64,000 nucleotides of DNA from Bacillota bacterium (GTDB lineage Bacteria > Bacillota > UBA4882 > UBA8346). The notes beneath the pieces are model-generated. The model searched no databases. It saw nothing but the letters and a program-made list of their open reading frames with translations, and was not told the origin of the DNA. This document shows positions 27,516 through 36,032 of the stretch, piece after piece. The stretch is taken from contig JAEYGI010000072.1 of NCBI GenBank assembly GCA_023402395.1, positions 1 to 64,000 of the forward strand, read 5' to 3'. Each line of letters opens with the position of its first letter. Positions within the stretch are counted from its first letter, which is position 1. The position numbers were made by a program, and so were the translations under genes.

Positions 27516-27547
27516 AATAAAAAAGGGGGTAACCCCTTTTTTATTTT
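27516..27547 (+). terminator. Rho-independent terminator after the peroxiredoxin gene
   Basis: AATAAAAAAGGGG and CCCCTTTTTTATT arms around GTAA, with T-rich flanks on both strands. It lies nine bases after the stop and may also terminate leftward transcription of the ATPase gene. Confidence 0.9.
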
Positions 27548-27588
27548 ATACCGAATTTTAGGCCCGAGTGGTCGAACCCGATCAAAAC

Positions 27589-29481
27589 TCAAGCGGGAGG
27601 CGCCGATGGGGGTTCGTCCTTGATCCTTAACAGCAACGCCGAGTTCAGCACCACCGCCACCGAACCCGCGTTATGGACCAGGGCGCCGACGACCGGTCCC
27701 AGCAGGCCCAGCGCAGCCAGGGCAATGGCCCCGAAATTGAGCGCCATTGACACGACGATATTGGTCTGAATGGTGCGGAGGGTCCGCCGCGCCAGCCGCA
27801 GCAAGTAAGGAATGCGGGAGAGATCGTCGTGCACCAGCGCGATGTCGGCCGCGTCCACCGCGATATCGCTGCCGACCCCGCCCATAGCTACCCCGACGCA
27901 GGCGGTCTTCAGCGCCGGGGCGTCATTGACGCCGTCACCCACCATGCAGACCAGCTCGCATTCAAGGTTTTGGCTGTCGGTGACGAACCGCACCTTGTCC
28001 TCGGGCAGCAGCTCCGACCGGACGTCGGCGATGCCGGTGTTTTGAGCGATAAAGGAAGCCGCCTGCGAGTTGTCCCCGGTGAGCAAGACGGTTTTGACCC
28101 CCTGGCCGTGGATGCGGCCGATGATCTCCGGCGCGTCGTCGCGCAGGGTATCGGAGAGCGCGATCAGGCCCGCCGCCGTTTGATCGATTCCCACTGAAAC
28201 CACGGTGCGGCCTTCGTTCCGGTGGCGCGCAATGGAGGATCTCATTCCGTCCGGGAGCGCGATTCCGGTTTCGGCCAATAACTCCGCGTTCCCCGCCAGC
28301 ACCGCTTTGCCGCCCACTTCGGCTTTCACGCCCCGGCCCGGCAGCATCACAAAGCCTTCCGGCTCGGGCAACGGCAATCCGGAAGCTACCGCATACTTGG
28401 CGATGGCCCGTCCCAAGGGGTGTTCGGAGCGCTGCTCCGCGGCGGCCGCCACCCGCAACAATTCTTGCCGGGGCCAGGCGGCTGAGGCCGATTCGACCGC
28501 CACCACCTCCGGTTTGCCGTGAGTGAGGGTACCGGTTTTGTCAAAGGCGATCCGCTTGACTTTGGCCAGACGTTCCAGGACATCGCCGGAGCGGATCAGT
28601 ACGCCGTGGCGGGCGGCATTGCCGATGCCGGCCATGATCGCGGTCGGCGTCGCCAGCACCAGGGCGCAGGGGCAGAAAACGACCAGAATCGTGACGGCGC
28701 GGATGGCTTCACCCGTCAATATCCAGGCTGCCAGCGCCGATGCCAAAGCGATGACCACGATCCAAGTCGCCCAGCGGTCGGTCAGCCGGACGATTTTGGC
28801 TTTGCCGGCGTCGGCCGCAGCCACCAGGCGGATCATCCGCTGCAGGGAACTGTCCTCTCCCACCCGGGTCGCCCGCATATCGAAGGCGCCGAATTGATTG
28901 ACCGTACCGCTGAATACCTCGTCCCCGGCGCTTTTGTCGACGGGCAGCGATTCGCCGGTCATTACCGACTGGTCGATGGCGGTCTGGCCGGAGAGGATGA
29001 TCCCGTCGACCGCCACCGTCTCGCCGGGCAGCACCCGCAGCCGGTCGTCGACATTGACCGCCTCGGCCGCGACGATCGTTTCGGCGCCGTCGGTTAGGAC
29101 CCGGGCGGTACGCGGCGTCAGCCGCACCAGTTTCTCAATGCCCTGCCGGGTCTTGCGTGAAGTAATCTCCTCGAGAAGCGCGCCGATGGTCATGATCAGG
29201 GCGACCTCACCGGCGGCGAAGATCTCGCCGATGATCACCGCCGCGATCAGCGCGATTGAGACCAAAAGGTCGGCGCGGATATCCAATTCCGTGATTAAAC
29301 TGGTCACCGCCTCCTTGACGATCGGGATTCCGCAAAGAATAACGGCGATCCAGGCGATGTCAAACGGGACTAATCCTCTGGTCCAACCCATAAAACTAAT
29401 GAACAACGCGATCCCGGCAACTACCGTGGCCAGGATAGTGCGCTTTTGGTCATCTGCAATCCATTCGTGAAGCTTGTTCAT
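27589..29481 (-). CDS. Heavy-metal-translocating P1B-type ATPase
   Basis: Predicted 630-residue membrane pump exporting a transition metal. Motifs in order: TGES (175-178), the metal-site CPC (270-272, FCPCALVLATP), the phosphorylated Asp314 in DKTGTLT, SEHPLG, TGDN and GDGVNDAP. The last helices read HNAGSVAVVLNSALLL. There is no N-terminal heavy-metal-associated CxxC domain. CPC occurs in both copper and zinc/cadmium pumps. The adjacent regulator has the ligand set of copper-sensing CsoR, which argues for Cu(I), but the final helix does not carry the Met-rich signature of classical CopA, so specificity is uncertain. Confidence 0.9.
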   Translation of the reverse strand: MNKLHEWIADDQKRTILATVVAGIALFISFMGWTRGLVPFDIAWIAVILCGIPIVKEAVTSLITELDIRADLLVSIALIAAVIIGEIFAAGEVALIMTIGALLEEITSRKTRQGIEKLVRLTPRTARVLTDGAETIVAAEAVNVDDRLRVLPGETVAVDGIILSGQTAIDQSVMTGESLPVDKSAGDEVFSGTVNQFGAFDMRATRVGEDSSLQRMIRLVAAADAGKAKIVRLTDRWATWIVVIALASALAAWILTGEAIRAVTILVVFCPCALVLATPTAIMAGIGNAARHGVLIRSGDVLERLAKVKRIAFDKTGTLTHGKPEVVAVESASAAWPRQELLRVAAAAEQRSEHPLGRAIAKYAVASGLPLPEPEGFVMLPGRGVKAEVGGKAVLAGNAELLAETGIALPDGMRSSIARHRNEGRTVVSVGIDQTAAGLIALSDTLRDDAPEIIGRIHGQGVKTVLLTGDNSQAASFIAQNTGIADVRSELLPEDKVRFVTDSQNLECELVCMVGDGVNDAPALKTACVGVAMGGVGSDIAVDAADIALVHDDLSRIPYLLRLARRTLRTIQTNIVVSMALNFGAIALAALGLLGPVVGALVHNAGSVAVVLNSALLLRIKDEPPSAPPA

Positions 29482-29544
29482 TGATACCTCCCGGGTTCCG
29501 CGTGGCAGTTATTGGCACTGGCCATGATTACGAAAGCGATTCAG

Positions 29545-29820
29545 CTATACCATGCGTGAAAATTGTTCGATGGCGCTGGCCAGATCCTGCAGCGTCTCTT
29601 CGATCTCGCCCTTTTTAATCCCATTGACCACGCAATGATGCAAATGCCCTTCCAGCACGATTTGGCCCACTTTGTGCAGCGCCGCTTTGGCGGCCGCGAT
29701 CTGAATCAATATATCCTCGCAGGGCACATCTTTTTCCAGCATGGCGCTGATGCCCTGGATCTGGCCGCCGATGCGCTTGAGCCGCGCGTTCACCGCCGGG
29801 ATGTTGATGCATTCCCTCAT
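29545..29820 (-). CDS. CsoR/RcnR-family metal-sensing repressor
   Basis: Predicted 91-residue four-helix repressor, first gene of a two-gene unit with the metal ATPase. Cys34, His59 and Cys63 (GHLHHC) reproduce the Cys-x24-His-x3-Cys spacing of copper-sensing CsoR, distinct from the His-rich set of nickel/cobalt RcnR. Metal binding should release DNA and induce the ATPase. The second of two adjacent ATGs is chosen since GGAGG is six bases before it. A dyad resembling a CsoR operator lies about 24 bp upstream. Confidence 0.9.
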   Translation of the reverse strand: MRECINIPAVNARLKRIGGQIQGISAMLEKDVPCEDILIQIAAAKAALHKVGQIVLEGHLHHCVVNGIKKGEIEETLQDLASAIEQFSRMV

Positions 29821-29843
29821 CATAATCCTCCTTCGGATACTTA

Positions 29844-29860
29844 ATACCCCTATAAGGTAT
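29844..29860 (-). promoter_or_regulatory. Candidate CsoR operator
   Basis: Dyad ATACC-N7-GGTAT (ATACCCCTATAAGGTAT) just upstream of the regulator start. It resembles the TACCC/GGGTA-type sites bound by CsoR proteins, so autoregulation of the repressor-ATPase unit is likely. Confidence 0.6.
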
Positions 29861-30018
29861 ATTACTAAAAAGCAAAGACGATGTAAATGAAAATCAGAGA
29901 TCTGGCAGAAGATTTTTATTAAACCTTATCGTATCAATCGGTTCTCCTAATTTGGTTTGTGCTGACTGCCGGGAAGAATAAGCTTTGTTTAGAGTAGATA
30001 CCGAGTGGGGGTAATACA

Positions 30019-30067
30019 AATAAAAAACAGCAAGAATCAGAGCGAGGAACTCATCTGCTTGCTGTTT
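30019..30067 (-). terminator. Rho-independent terminator of the YeiH-like gene
   Basis: Arms AAACAGCAAG (30025-30034) and CTTGCTGTTT (30058-30067), with a T tract on the minus strand after the stem. It lies just past the stop codon at 30100. Confidence 0.8.
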
Positions 30068-30099
30068 GATGAATTGACAAAAGCGCAAACTCCGCGCGA

Positions 30100-31107
30100 T
30101 CAGACCTGCCCGGTCACAGACTGGACTGCGATGCTGACGACGGCCACCACCAGCCAGACCAGCAGTCCGAGCAGCAGCGGCTTGATTCCGGTTTTTAACA
30201 TCTTCTTGAAGTCGGCGTTGAGGCCGACCGCGGTTAGGGCCATCACGATCAGAAATTTCCCGGCGTTTCCAAGCCAATCGACCGAATCTGCCCTGAACAA
30301 GCCCAGCGTGTTCAAGAGCGAAGCGGCCAGAAAGCCTACGATAAACCAAGGGAAGATTTTTTTCAAACTGAAATTAACCGCCGGGCTGCCCTCCGCCGAG
30401 CGTTTTTTCCGGAATGAGACGGCCAAGGCGAAAATGACCGCAATCGGGATGATCATGGTGGTCCGGGTCAGCTTGACGATGGTCGCATAGGCGCCGGCCG
30501 AGTTGCTGAACGCGTAACCGGCCGCCACCACCGAGGAGGTATCATTCACCGCGGTGCCGGCCCATAGCCCGAAGGCTTTCTCGGAAAAGCCCAGCCAATG
30601 TCCTAACGGCGGGAAGATCAACACCGCAATGACATTGAACAGGAAGATGGTTGAGATCGAATAGGCCGTTTCCATTTCTTCGGCCTCGATAATCGGCGCA
30701 ATGGCCGCAATGGCCGATCCGCCGCAGATGGCCGTGCCCACCCCGATCAGGCTGGTGAGCCGTTCCGGCACCTTCAGCAGCCGTCCCAGGCCGTAAGCGG
30801 CCAGGAAAGCGAATGACAGCGTAAAGAGCATGACATACAACGATTCAAGTCCGGTCCGCGATACCTGGGCCAGATTAAGTCCGGTCCCCAGAATGACAAT
30901 GGCCCATTGCAGAACCTTTTTGGCGGTAAAGCCGATCCCGTCATTGGCCCAAGCCGGTTTGCCGAAGATATTGTTGATGAAGATGCCCAGCACAATTCCG
31001 AATACCGCGCCTCCGACAATCGGAAAGACGCTTCCCATCCATGCCGCGGCCAAGGCCGGAATCAAAGTAAAACCGATTCCGGGCCCGTTGTTGCGAAACC
31101 AGGTCAT
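30100..31107 (-). CDS. YeiH/UPF0324-family putative sulfur-compound exporter
   Basis: Predicted 335-residue integral membrane protein with about ten helices, matching the YeiH family (putative sulfate/sulfite exporter). Recognisable stretches are ILGTGLNL, GVGTAICGGSAIAA, WAGTAVNDTSSVVAAGY and ALTAVGLNADFKKM. The ATG has GGAGG upstream. A LysR regulator of the YeiE/CysL type is encoded divergently across a hairpin element, an arrangement seen for yeiE-yeiH in enterobacteria, so sulfur-dependent induction is plausible. The substrate is not proven for the family. Confidence 0.88.
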   Translation of the reverse strand: MTWFRNNGPGIGFTLIPALAAAWMGSVFPIVGGAVFGIVLGIFINNIFGKPAWANDGIGFTAKKVLQWAIVILGTGLNLAQVSRTGLESLYVMLFTLSFAFLAAYGLGRLLKVPERLTSLIGVGTAICGGSAIAAIAPIIEAEEMETAYSISTIFLFNVIAVLIFPPLGHWLGFSEKAFGLWAGTAVNDTSSVVAAGYAFSNSAGAYATIVKLTRTTMIIPIAVIFALAVSFRKKRSAEGSPAVNFSLKKIFPWFIVGFLAASLLNTLGLFRADSVDWLGNAGKFLIVMALTAVGLNADFKKMLKTGIKPLLLGLLVWLVVAVVSIAVQSVTGQV

Positions 31108-31147
31108 TTTTGGCCTCCGTGAACGCTTATTTTATAAATAAGATACA

Positions 31148-31287
31148 AGATGAAAAAGTTTTGGCAAATAAATTCGCATCCCAAGAGCCGGTTGTGAATG
31201 AGCAAACGATTGATCTTTTTTCATCCTATGAATCAAGGAAAATATGTCGCGATTTATTAGGGGTTCAAAAAAATTATTGCGAGATAT
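31148..31287. repeat. Composite double-hairpin element (gamma and delta)
   Basis: Second copy of the gamma-delta composite of 15319-15460. Gamma runs from AAGATGAAAAAG to CTTTTTTCATCCT, the linker GAATCAAGGAAA is identical, and delta (31242-31287) is ATATGTCGC...GCGAGATAT. It lies between divergent genes; the rest of the gap to 31509 has no other recognisable feature. Confidence 0.85.
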
Positions 31288-31509
31288 ATAGTTCATCATA
31301 GTACAAGCCGCTCCCAAATTCAAATGACGAATCCTTATCGAACCATAAGAAAGTTTTATAATCCGCCTCCGACCTTATCCGGGCCACTCGCGGGTGGTAT
31401 AATAAATGAAGCGGCGTTCGGGTCTATCCGGCGGGCCGTCCCGATGGCGGCCCGCCCTTCTGGATCAATCGCCGGTTTTGACTTATAGCGAAGGCGGTAC
31501 CGAATCGAA

Positions 31510-32439
31510 ATGCTCGATCCCAGGCTGCACACTTTTATTCAGGTGGCGAAGTCTAAAAATCTGACCCGGGCGGCGGAGCGGCTGAATCTGACCCAACCCG
31601 CGGTGACCCAGCACATTAAGCTCCTTGAGGAACATTACGGCATTAAATTGATCGATACCCGGGGGAGGCAAACTACCCTGACCGAAGCAGGGAAACTGCT
31701 TTATCAATATGCGCTGGATGCCGAAGCCAAAGAGGCTGTCTTCGAACGAAAACTTAGAAACCACGCGGCCTTGGTGAAACAGTACCGGATCGGCGCGACG
31801 CTGACCATCGGTGAATACGTGCTCCCCGCGATTTTAGGAGTTCATAAACGGCTCCGTCCCACCGTTGATCTGGTCATGCAGGTTCACAATACCGAAGGGA
31901 TCATTAAAAAGCTCCGCGACGGCGAAATCGATTTCGGCATCGTGGAGGGGCCGTTTGATAAAAGCCAATATCTTCACCAAAAGGTGGGCGACGACGAACT
32001 GGTCCTGGCGGTTCCGCCCGAATCCGGGTTCGCCCGCAGGGAAGCGGTAGGAATGGCGGAAGTGCTTGGAGGGAATCTGATCCTCAGGGAAAAGGGATCG
32101 GGAACCCGGGATGTTTTCGAGGACAAACTGGCCGAATTGGGGTATAATCCTTCCGAACTAAATGTATATATGGAAATCGGGAGCATCGGGGCGATCAAAT
32201 CCCTGGTCGAAGCCGGTCTGGGCTATACGATCATTTCCCGCGCCGCCATTAGCCGGGAAGTGATCGCCGGGTCGCTGGTGATCGCGCCGCTGGAAGGAAT
32301 CAGAATCATGCGGGAGTTCACCGCCATCTATTTGAAGGACGGCCCCCGGGAGATGATCGATGAGTTGGCGCGGCTGATGACCGGGCCGATGAACAGCTTG
32401 TTTTCGGTTCCCGCGGTCCCGGATTCCCGTTTAAAATGA
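31510..32439 (+). CDS. LysR-family transcriptional regulator (YeiE/CysL-like)
   Basis: Predicted 309-residue LysR regulator. Residues 1-60 form the winged helix (NLTRAAERLNLTQPAVTQHI), then a linker helix and a two-lobed effector domain (RIGATLTIGEYVLP, FGIVEGPF, REKGSGTRDVFE). The effector part resembles CysL/YeiE regulators of sulfur metabolism. It is divergent from the YeiH-like exporter gene and is the likely activator of it. The gene is followed by a hairpin shared with the convergent acyl-CoA ligase gene. Confidence 0.9.
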   Translation: MLDPRLHTFIQVAKSKNLTRAAERLNLTQPAVTQHIKLLEEHYGIKLIDTRGRQTTLTEAGKLLYQYALDAEAKEAVFERKLRNHAALVKQYRIGATLTIGEYVLPAILGVHKRLRPTVDLVMQVHNTEGIIKKLRDGEIDFGIVEGPFDKSQYLHQKVGDDELVLAVPPESGFARREAVGMAEVLGGNLILREKGSGTRDVFEDKLAELGYNPSELNVYMEIGSIGAIKSLVEAGLGYTIISRAAISREVIAGSLVIAPLEGIRIMREFTAIYLKDGPREMIDELARLMTGPMNSLFSVPAVPDSRLK

Positions 32440-32452
32440 GTGGCCTGAGGCA

Positions 32453-32502
32453 TAAAAAGCGGCAAGGGATCCGCCGGTTTTCCGGCCGGAATCCGCTTGC
32501 CG
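32453..32502 (-). terminator. Terminator of the acyl-CoA ligase gene
   Basis: Long GC-rich stem pairing GCGGCAAG and CTTGCCGC ends with CCGG inner arms. The T tract (CTTTTT) lies on the minus strand, so it serves the leftward ligase gene; it may also stop the convergent LysR transcript. Confidence 0.7.
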
Positions 32503-32570
32503 CCGGTTGGCCGTAATCCGGACCCGCTCTGAGTCAAGTTTGGGTCGGTCCCGGAACGGACGTTGGCTTT

Positions 32571-34178
32571 CTAGGCGATCTCCCGCAATTTCTGCTTTAG
32601 AATCTTGCCTACCGAGTTCCGGGGCAGAGCTTCCACAAACTGTACTTGATGCGGTACTTTATATTTGGTGAGATGCTCGGCGCAGAATTGCTTCACTTCC
32701 CGCTCGGTCACGGCCGATTCCGGCTTCAGGACCACGAAGGCTTTGGCCACCTCGCCCCGGAGCGGGTGCGGCACGCCGATGACCGCCGCTTCCTTGACCG
32801 CCGGGTGGGTGTAAAGCAGATCCTCGACCTCGCGCGGATAAATTTTATCGCCGCCGCTGATGATCATGTCCTTGAGCCGATCGGCGATGTAAACATAGCC
32901 GTCTTCATCGACCCGGACCAGATCGCCGGTATGCAGCCAGCCGTTCTGAAGCGTCTGGGCCGTTTCCTCCGGTTGATTCCAGTAGCCTTGCATCACCTGT
33001 GGACCCTTGACCAGCAGTTCACCGACTTCGTGAGGGTTGGTAATTTCTGCTCCGGTTTGCGGGTCAACCACCTTGATCTCGGTGCCGGGCAACGGCACGC
33101 CGATACTGCCGTTCTTAACCACGCCGTAAACCGGATTGCAGCAGACCGCCGGAGAAGCCTCGGAAAGCCCGTAGCCTTCCACCAGTTTCCCCCCGGTCAG
33201 TTGCTCGAAACGGGTCTGAACCGCCAGCGGCAGTGTGGCCGAACCGCTCATACAGGCTTTGATGGAACTGAGATCGGGATGTTCCTGGCGGATGATAAAG
33301 GCGCCGTACATGGCGGGCACACCCATGTACAGGTTGGGCTTGTGCTTTTCGATGGACTGGATCAGTTCCGGCAGATCAAATTTGGAATGGAGCAGCATGG
33401 CCGAGGCGCTGATCACCGGGAAATTCATGCTGGTGGTCAGGCCGTAAATATGAAAGTAAGGAATGACGGAGAGGAAGCGGCCTTCGCCGTCCTGATAAAC
33501 ATGCTTGAACCAATGGCGGATCTGGACGGCGTTGGCGACCAGATTGCGGTGGCTCAGGATCGCGCCTTTGGAGCGGCCGGTGGTGCCGCCGGTATATTGT
33601 AAATTGGCATAATCATCGGGATGGATGGGGATCATTGGATCGGAGACCGGTTGCCCGAACAACGCCTGCTCCAGGCGGATGACCGACGCCGGAGCGTCTA
33701 GGGGATAGTTCTGGGCCGGATCCAGCGGAGTCTGGACATCGGTGACCACGACGGTCAGATCGGTGTATTGTTCCAATTTCAAACCGGCCAGGGCGGCGTG
33801 AGAGGTGACCAAGGCTCGAAGGCTACAGTTTCTGACGATGAAATGGAAGTCATCTCCAAAGGAATGGGGATTGATCGGCACCGCGACCGCCCCGGCCCGG
33901 AGCAGTCCGTAATAGGCGATGACGAACTGGGGCGAATTGACCAGATGGACCCCGACCCGCTCCCCCGGCTTCAGGCCGGTTCCGATCAGCAGATGGGCCA
34001 TTTGGGAAACCAGTTCGTTGAATTGTTGATACGACCAGATCCGATCCTGATAAATCAGGGCCGGATGAGCGGGGTAGCGGCCGGCGATATCGCGCAGGAT
34101 CTCGGGAAGGGTGAGGTCCGGGTATTCCGGATGAGCGAAGATTCCGGGTTCGTATGCGTTCAGCCATTTTGGGTTCAA
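32571..34178 (-). CDS. Long-chain fatty acid--CoA ligase (AMP-forming)
   Basis: Predicted 535-residue acyl-CoA synthetase of the ANL superfamily, activating a carboxylic acid through an acyl-adenylate. Motifs in order: YTGGTTGRSKGA (P-loop-like), YGLSEASPAV, GWLHTGDL, DRLKDMIISGG hinge and the C-terminal lysine in NSVGKILKQKLRE. Length fits FadD/LcfB-like enzymes. The start is TTG at 34178 with an AAAGGA box. It is a single gene; acyl chain preference cannot be read from sequence. In an anaerobe it may recycle membrane fatty acids or activate fermentation acids. Confidence 0.88.
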   Translation of the reverse strand: MNPKWLNAYEPGIFAHPEYPDLTLPEILRDIAGRYPAHPALIYQDRIWSYQQFNELVSQMAHLLIGTGLKPGERVGVHLVNSPQFVIAYYGLLRAGAVAVPINPHSFGDDFHFIVRNCSLRALVTSHAALAGLKLEQYTDLTVVVTDVQTPLDPAQNYPLDAPASVIRLEQALFGQPVSDPMIPIHPDDYANLQYTGGTTGRSKGAILSHRNLVANAVQIRHWFKHVYQDGEGRFLSVIPYFHIYGLTTSMNFPVISASAMLLHSKFDLPELIQSIEKHKPNLYMGVPAMYGAFIIRQEHPDLSSIKACMSGSATLPLAVQTRFEQLTGGKLVEGYGLSEASPAVCCNPVYGVVKNGSIGVPLPGTEIKVVDPQTGAEITNPHEVGELLVKGPQVMQGYWNQPEETAQTLQNGWLHTGDLVRVDEDGYVYIADRLKDMIISGGDKIYPREVEDLLYTHPAVKEAAVIGVPHPLRGEVAKAFVVLKPESAVTEREVKQFCAEHLTKYKVPHQVQFVEALPRNSVGKILKQKLREIA

Positions 34179-34538
34179 GGCGTTCCCATCCTTTCGAAAT
34201 AAAAGTCATCCATACCGTGGCGCGACATGGCGCGGCCGCGAAAAGGATCGGGGCGCAGCGCGGGTGGCGCCGGTTAATAACAAAAATGGGCTGAATTAAT
34301 ATTTTCGGCTAATGGAATCAAATTCCTGCTTTTTAAAAAAATCATGTTTTTTGCCATAAATTTTGGATGGATATTTTCAGTTTTCCGGTAATTTTCCGGC
34401 GGTTGTCGCGTTAATTGATGTAAAACCGGCTGACGATCCGAAAAAAGGATCGGAATTGAAGCTGAAAATCAAAAATGCTTTTAGGTCGGACCAACAACGA
34501 CTCAAAATAATTTATTCGGTGGAACGGGAGGAGTAACT
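34179..34538. other. Gene-free AT-rich stretch between the ligase and HtrA genes
   Basis: About 360 bp between divergent genes. It holds a small hairpin (CGATCC / GGATCG around 34434-34454) and must contain promoters for both neighbours, but no well-spaced hexamers stand out to me. Confidence 0.4.
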
Positions 34539-35744
34539 ATGTTACAAATCATGAAAGATGCGATCCGGCGGTTCCTAGCCGGGAGGATGAGCGTCAAGAC
34601 AGGCTTTGTCCTGATCCTGGCCTTTTCGCTCGGCGGCAGCCTGTTGGTGGGCGGGGCGCTGGCCTGGCATTTCGGTAATCAGTTGAACCAAAAGACGGCC
34701 TTTCTGGAGCAAATGACGGCCATCAACGAACTGAACCGGAATAATCCGGAATCGCCCGCGGCCGTGATGCCGGTCAGAGCGGACGGAAGCGGAGGGACCG
34801 TCACCCAGATCGCCAAGAAAGTCGGGCCGGCCATCGTCGGGATCCGGATGACGGTCGTCGCTTCCGGGCAGCGCTATTTCGGCTCGACCCGCCAGACGGG
34901 CGGCGAAGGATCGGGGATCATCATCAGCAAGGACGGCTACATTATGACCAATTACCACGTGGTGGAATACGCCGATCCCAAAAACAGCCTCAGCCGGCTG
35001 ACCACCCTGGAAGTATTCCTTCCCGACCAGCGGCAGGCCAAGGCCAAGTTCATCGGGGCCGATCCCCAGAACGATCTGGCCGTGATCAAAGTCGACCTTA
35101 AAAATCTGCCAGTGGCCGAACTCGGCGACTCGTCCCGGCTCGAAGTGGGCGAATTGGCGGTGGCCATCGGCAATCCGCTAGGTATGGAATTTATGGGTTC
35201 GGTGACCTCCGGCGTAATCAGCGCGCTGAACCGGACTGTTACCGCCGGCGATAAGACATTGACGCTGATTCAGACCGACGCGGCCATCAACCCGGGTAAC
35301 AGCGGCGGGGCCCTGGTCAATGCCAGCGGCAAAGTGATCGGGATCAATACCGTTAAAATCGCCGTCTCCGGAGTAGAGGGGCTGGGCTTTGCGATTCCGA
35401 TGAATACCGCCAAGCCCATTGTCAGCCAGTTGATCATGTATGGCTATGTGAAGGGCCGGCCGTACATCGGCATCGCCGGCCAGGAGATCAGCGACGTAGT
35501 GGCCGATTATTATGATCTGCCGGTGGGGATTTATATCACCGAGGTGACCCCGGCTAGTGGCGCGGCCAGGGCCGGTATTGCCAAGGGAGACATCCTGGTC
35601 GGCCTGGCCGGCAAGAAAGTCCGGACCATGCGGGAAGTCGATGAGATTAAAAAGAATTACAAGGCCGGAGACACCGTCAATGCGGTGATAATCCGGAACA
35701 ACCGGCAACTGACCCTGAAACTCACGTTTTCCGAGGACCGCTAA
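34539..35744 (+). CDS. HtrA/DegP-like trypsin-type serine protease with PDZ domain
   Basis: Predicted 401-residue membrane-anchored protease for protein quality control at the cell surface. One membrane segment lies at about residues 21-44. The catalytic triad is His140 (NYHVV), Asp179 (NDLAV) and Ser255 (PGNSGGAL), followed by a single PDZ domain (about 300-395, with PYIGI and GIAKGDILVGL). The ATG has GGGAGGAG upstream. A double-hairpin element begins two bases after the stop codon. Confidence 0.93.
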   Translation: MLQIMKDAIRRFLAGRMSVKTGFVLILAFSLGGSLLVGGALAWHFGNQLNQKTAFLEQMTAINELNRNNPESPAAVMPVRADGSGGTVTQIAKKVGPAIVGIRMTVVASGQRYFGSTRQTGGEGSGIIISKDGYIMTNYHVVEYADPKNSLSRLTTLEVFLPDQRQAKAKFIGADPQNDLAVIKVDLKNLPVAELGDSSRLEVGELAVAIGNPLGMEFMGSVTSGVISALNRTVTAGDKTLTLIQTDAAINPGNSGGALVNASGKVIGINTVKIAVSGVEGLGFAIPMNTAKPIVSQLIMYGYVKGRPYIGIAGQEISDVVADYYDLPVGIYITEVTPASGAARAGIAKGDILVGLAGKKVRTMREVDEIKKNYKAGDTVNAVIIRNNRQLTLKLTFSEDR

Positions 35745-35746
35745 GT

Positions 35747-35938
35747 AAGTTGAATTAAATTTCTAATAAACATGCATCTAAACATGCATCATGTCCCAAA
35801 ACCGGCCATGGATGGAAAAATTAATTGATTTCAATTCAACGTAATTCAGCTCTAATCAGATGAGGAAAATTCCAATTTGTTGACATTGGCATTCGGCTTA
35901 CGAATGCCAATGTTATATATAGAAATTCACTTCATCCT
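35747..35938. repeat. Composite double-hairpin element (alpha and beta)
   Basis: Copy of the alpha-beta composite of 2517-2690 in the same order. Alpha has AAGTTGAATTAAATT...AATTGATTTCAATTCAACG arms and a CATCATGTC-type centre, the linker reads ATTCAGCTCTAAT, and beta runs from CAGATGAGG to CTTCATCCTG with an inner TTGGCATTC/GAATGCCAA stem. Arms have diverged but kept pairing. Confidence 0.85.
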
Positions 35939-36032
35939 GGTATAATTCAATTTGAGCGCAGAATCGGAATAAGCGCCGCCGGATCATGGGAATATTAGAA
36001 TGTAAAGGGATTCCCATGAGAGGGTGGTCGAA

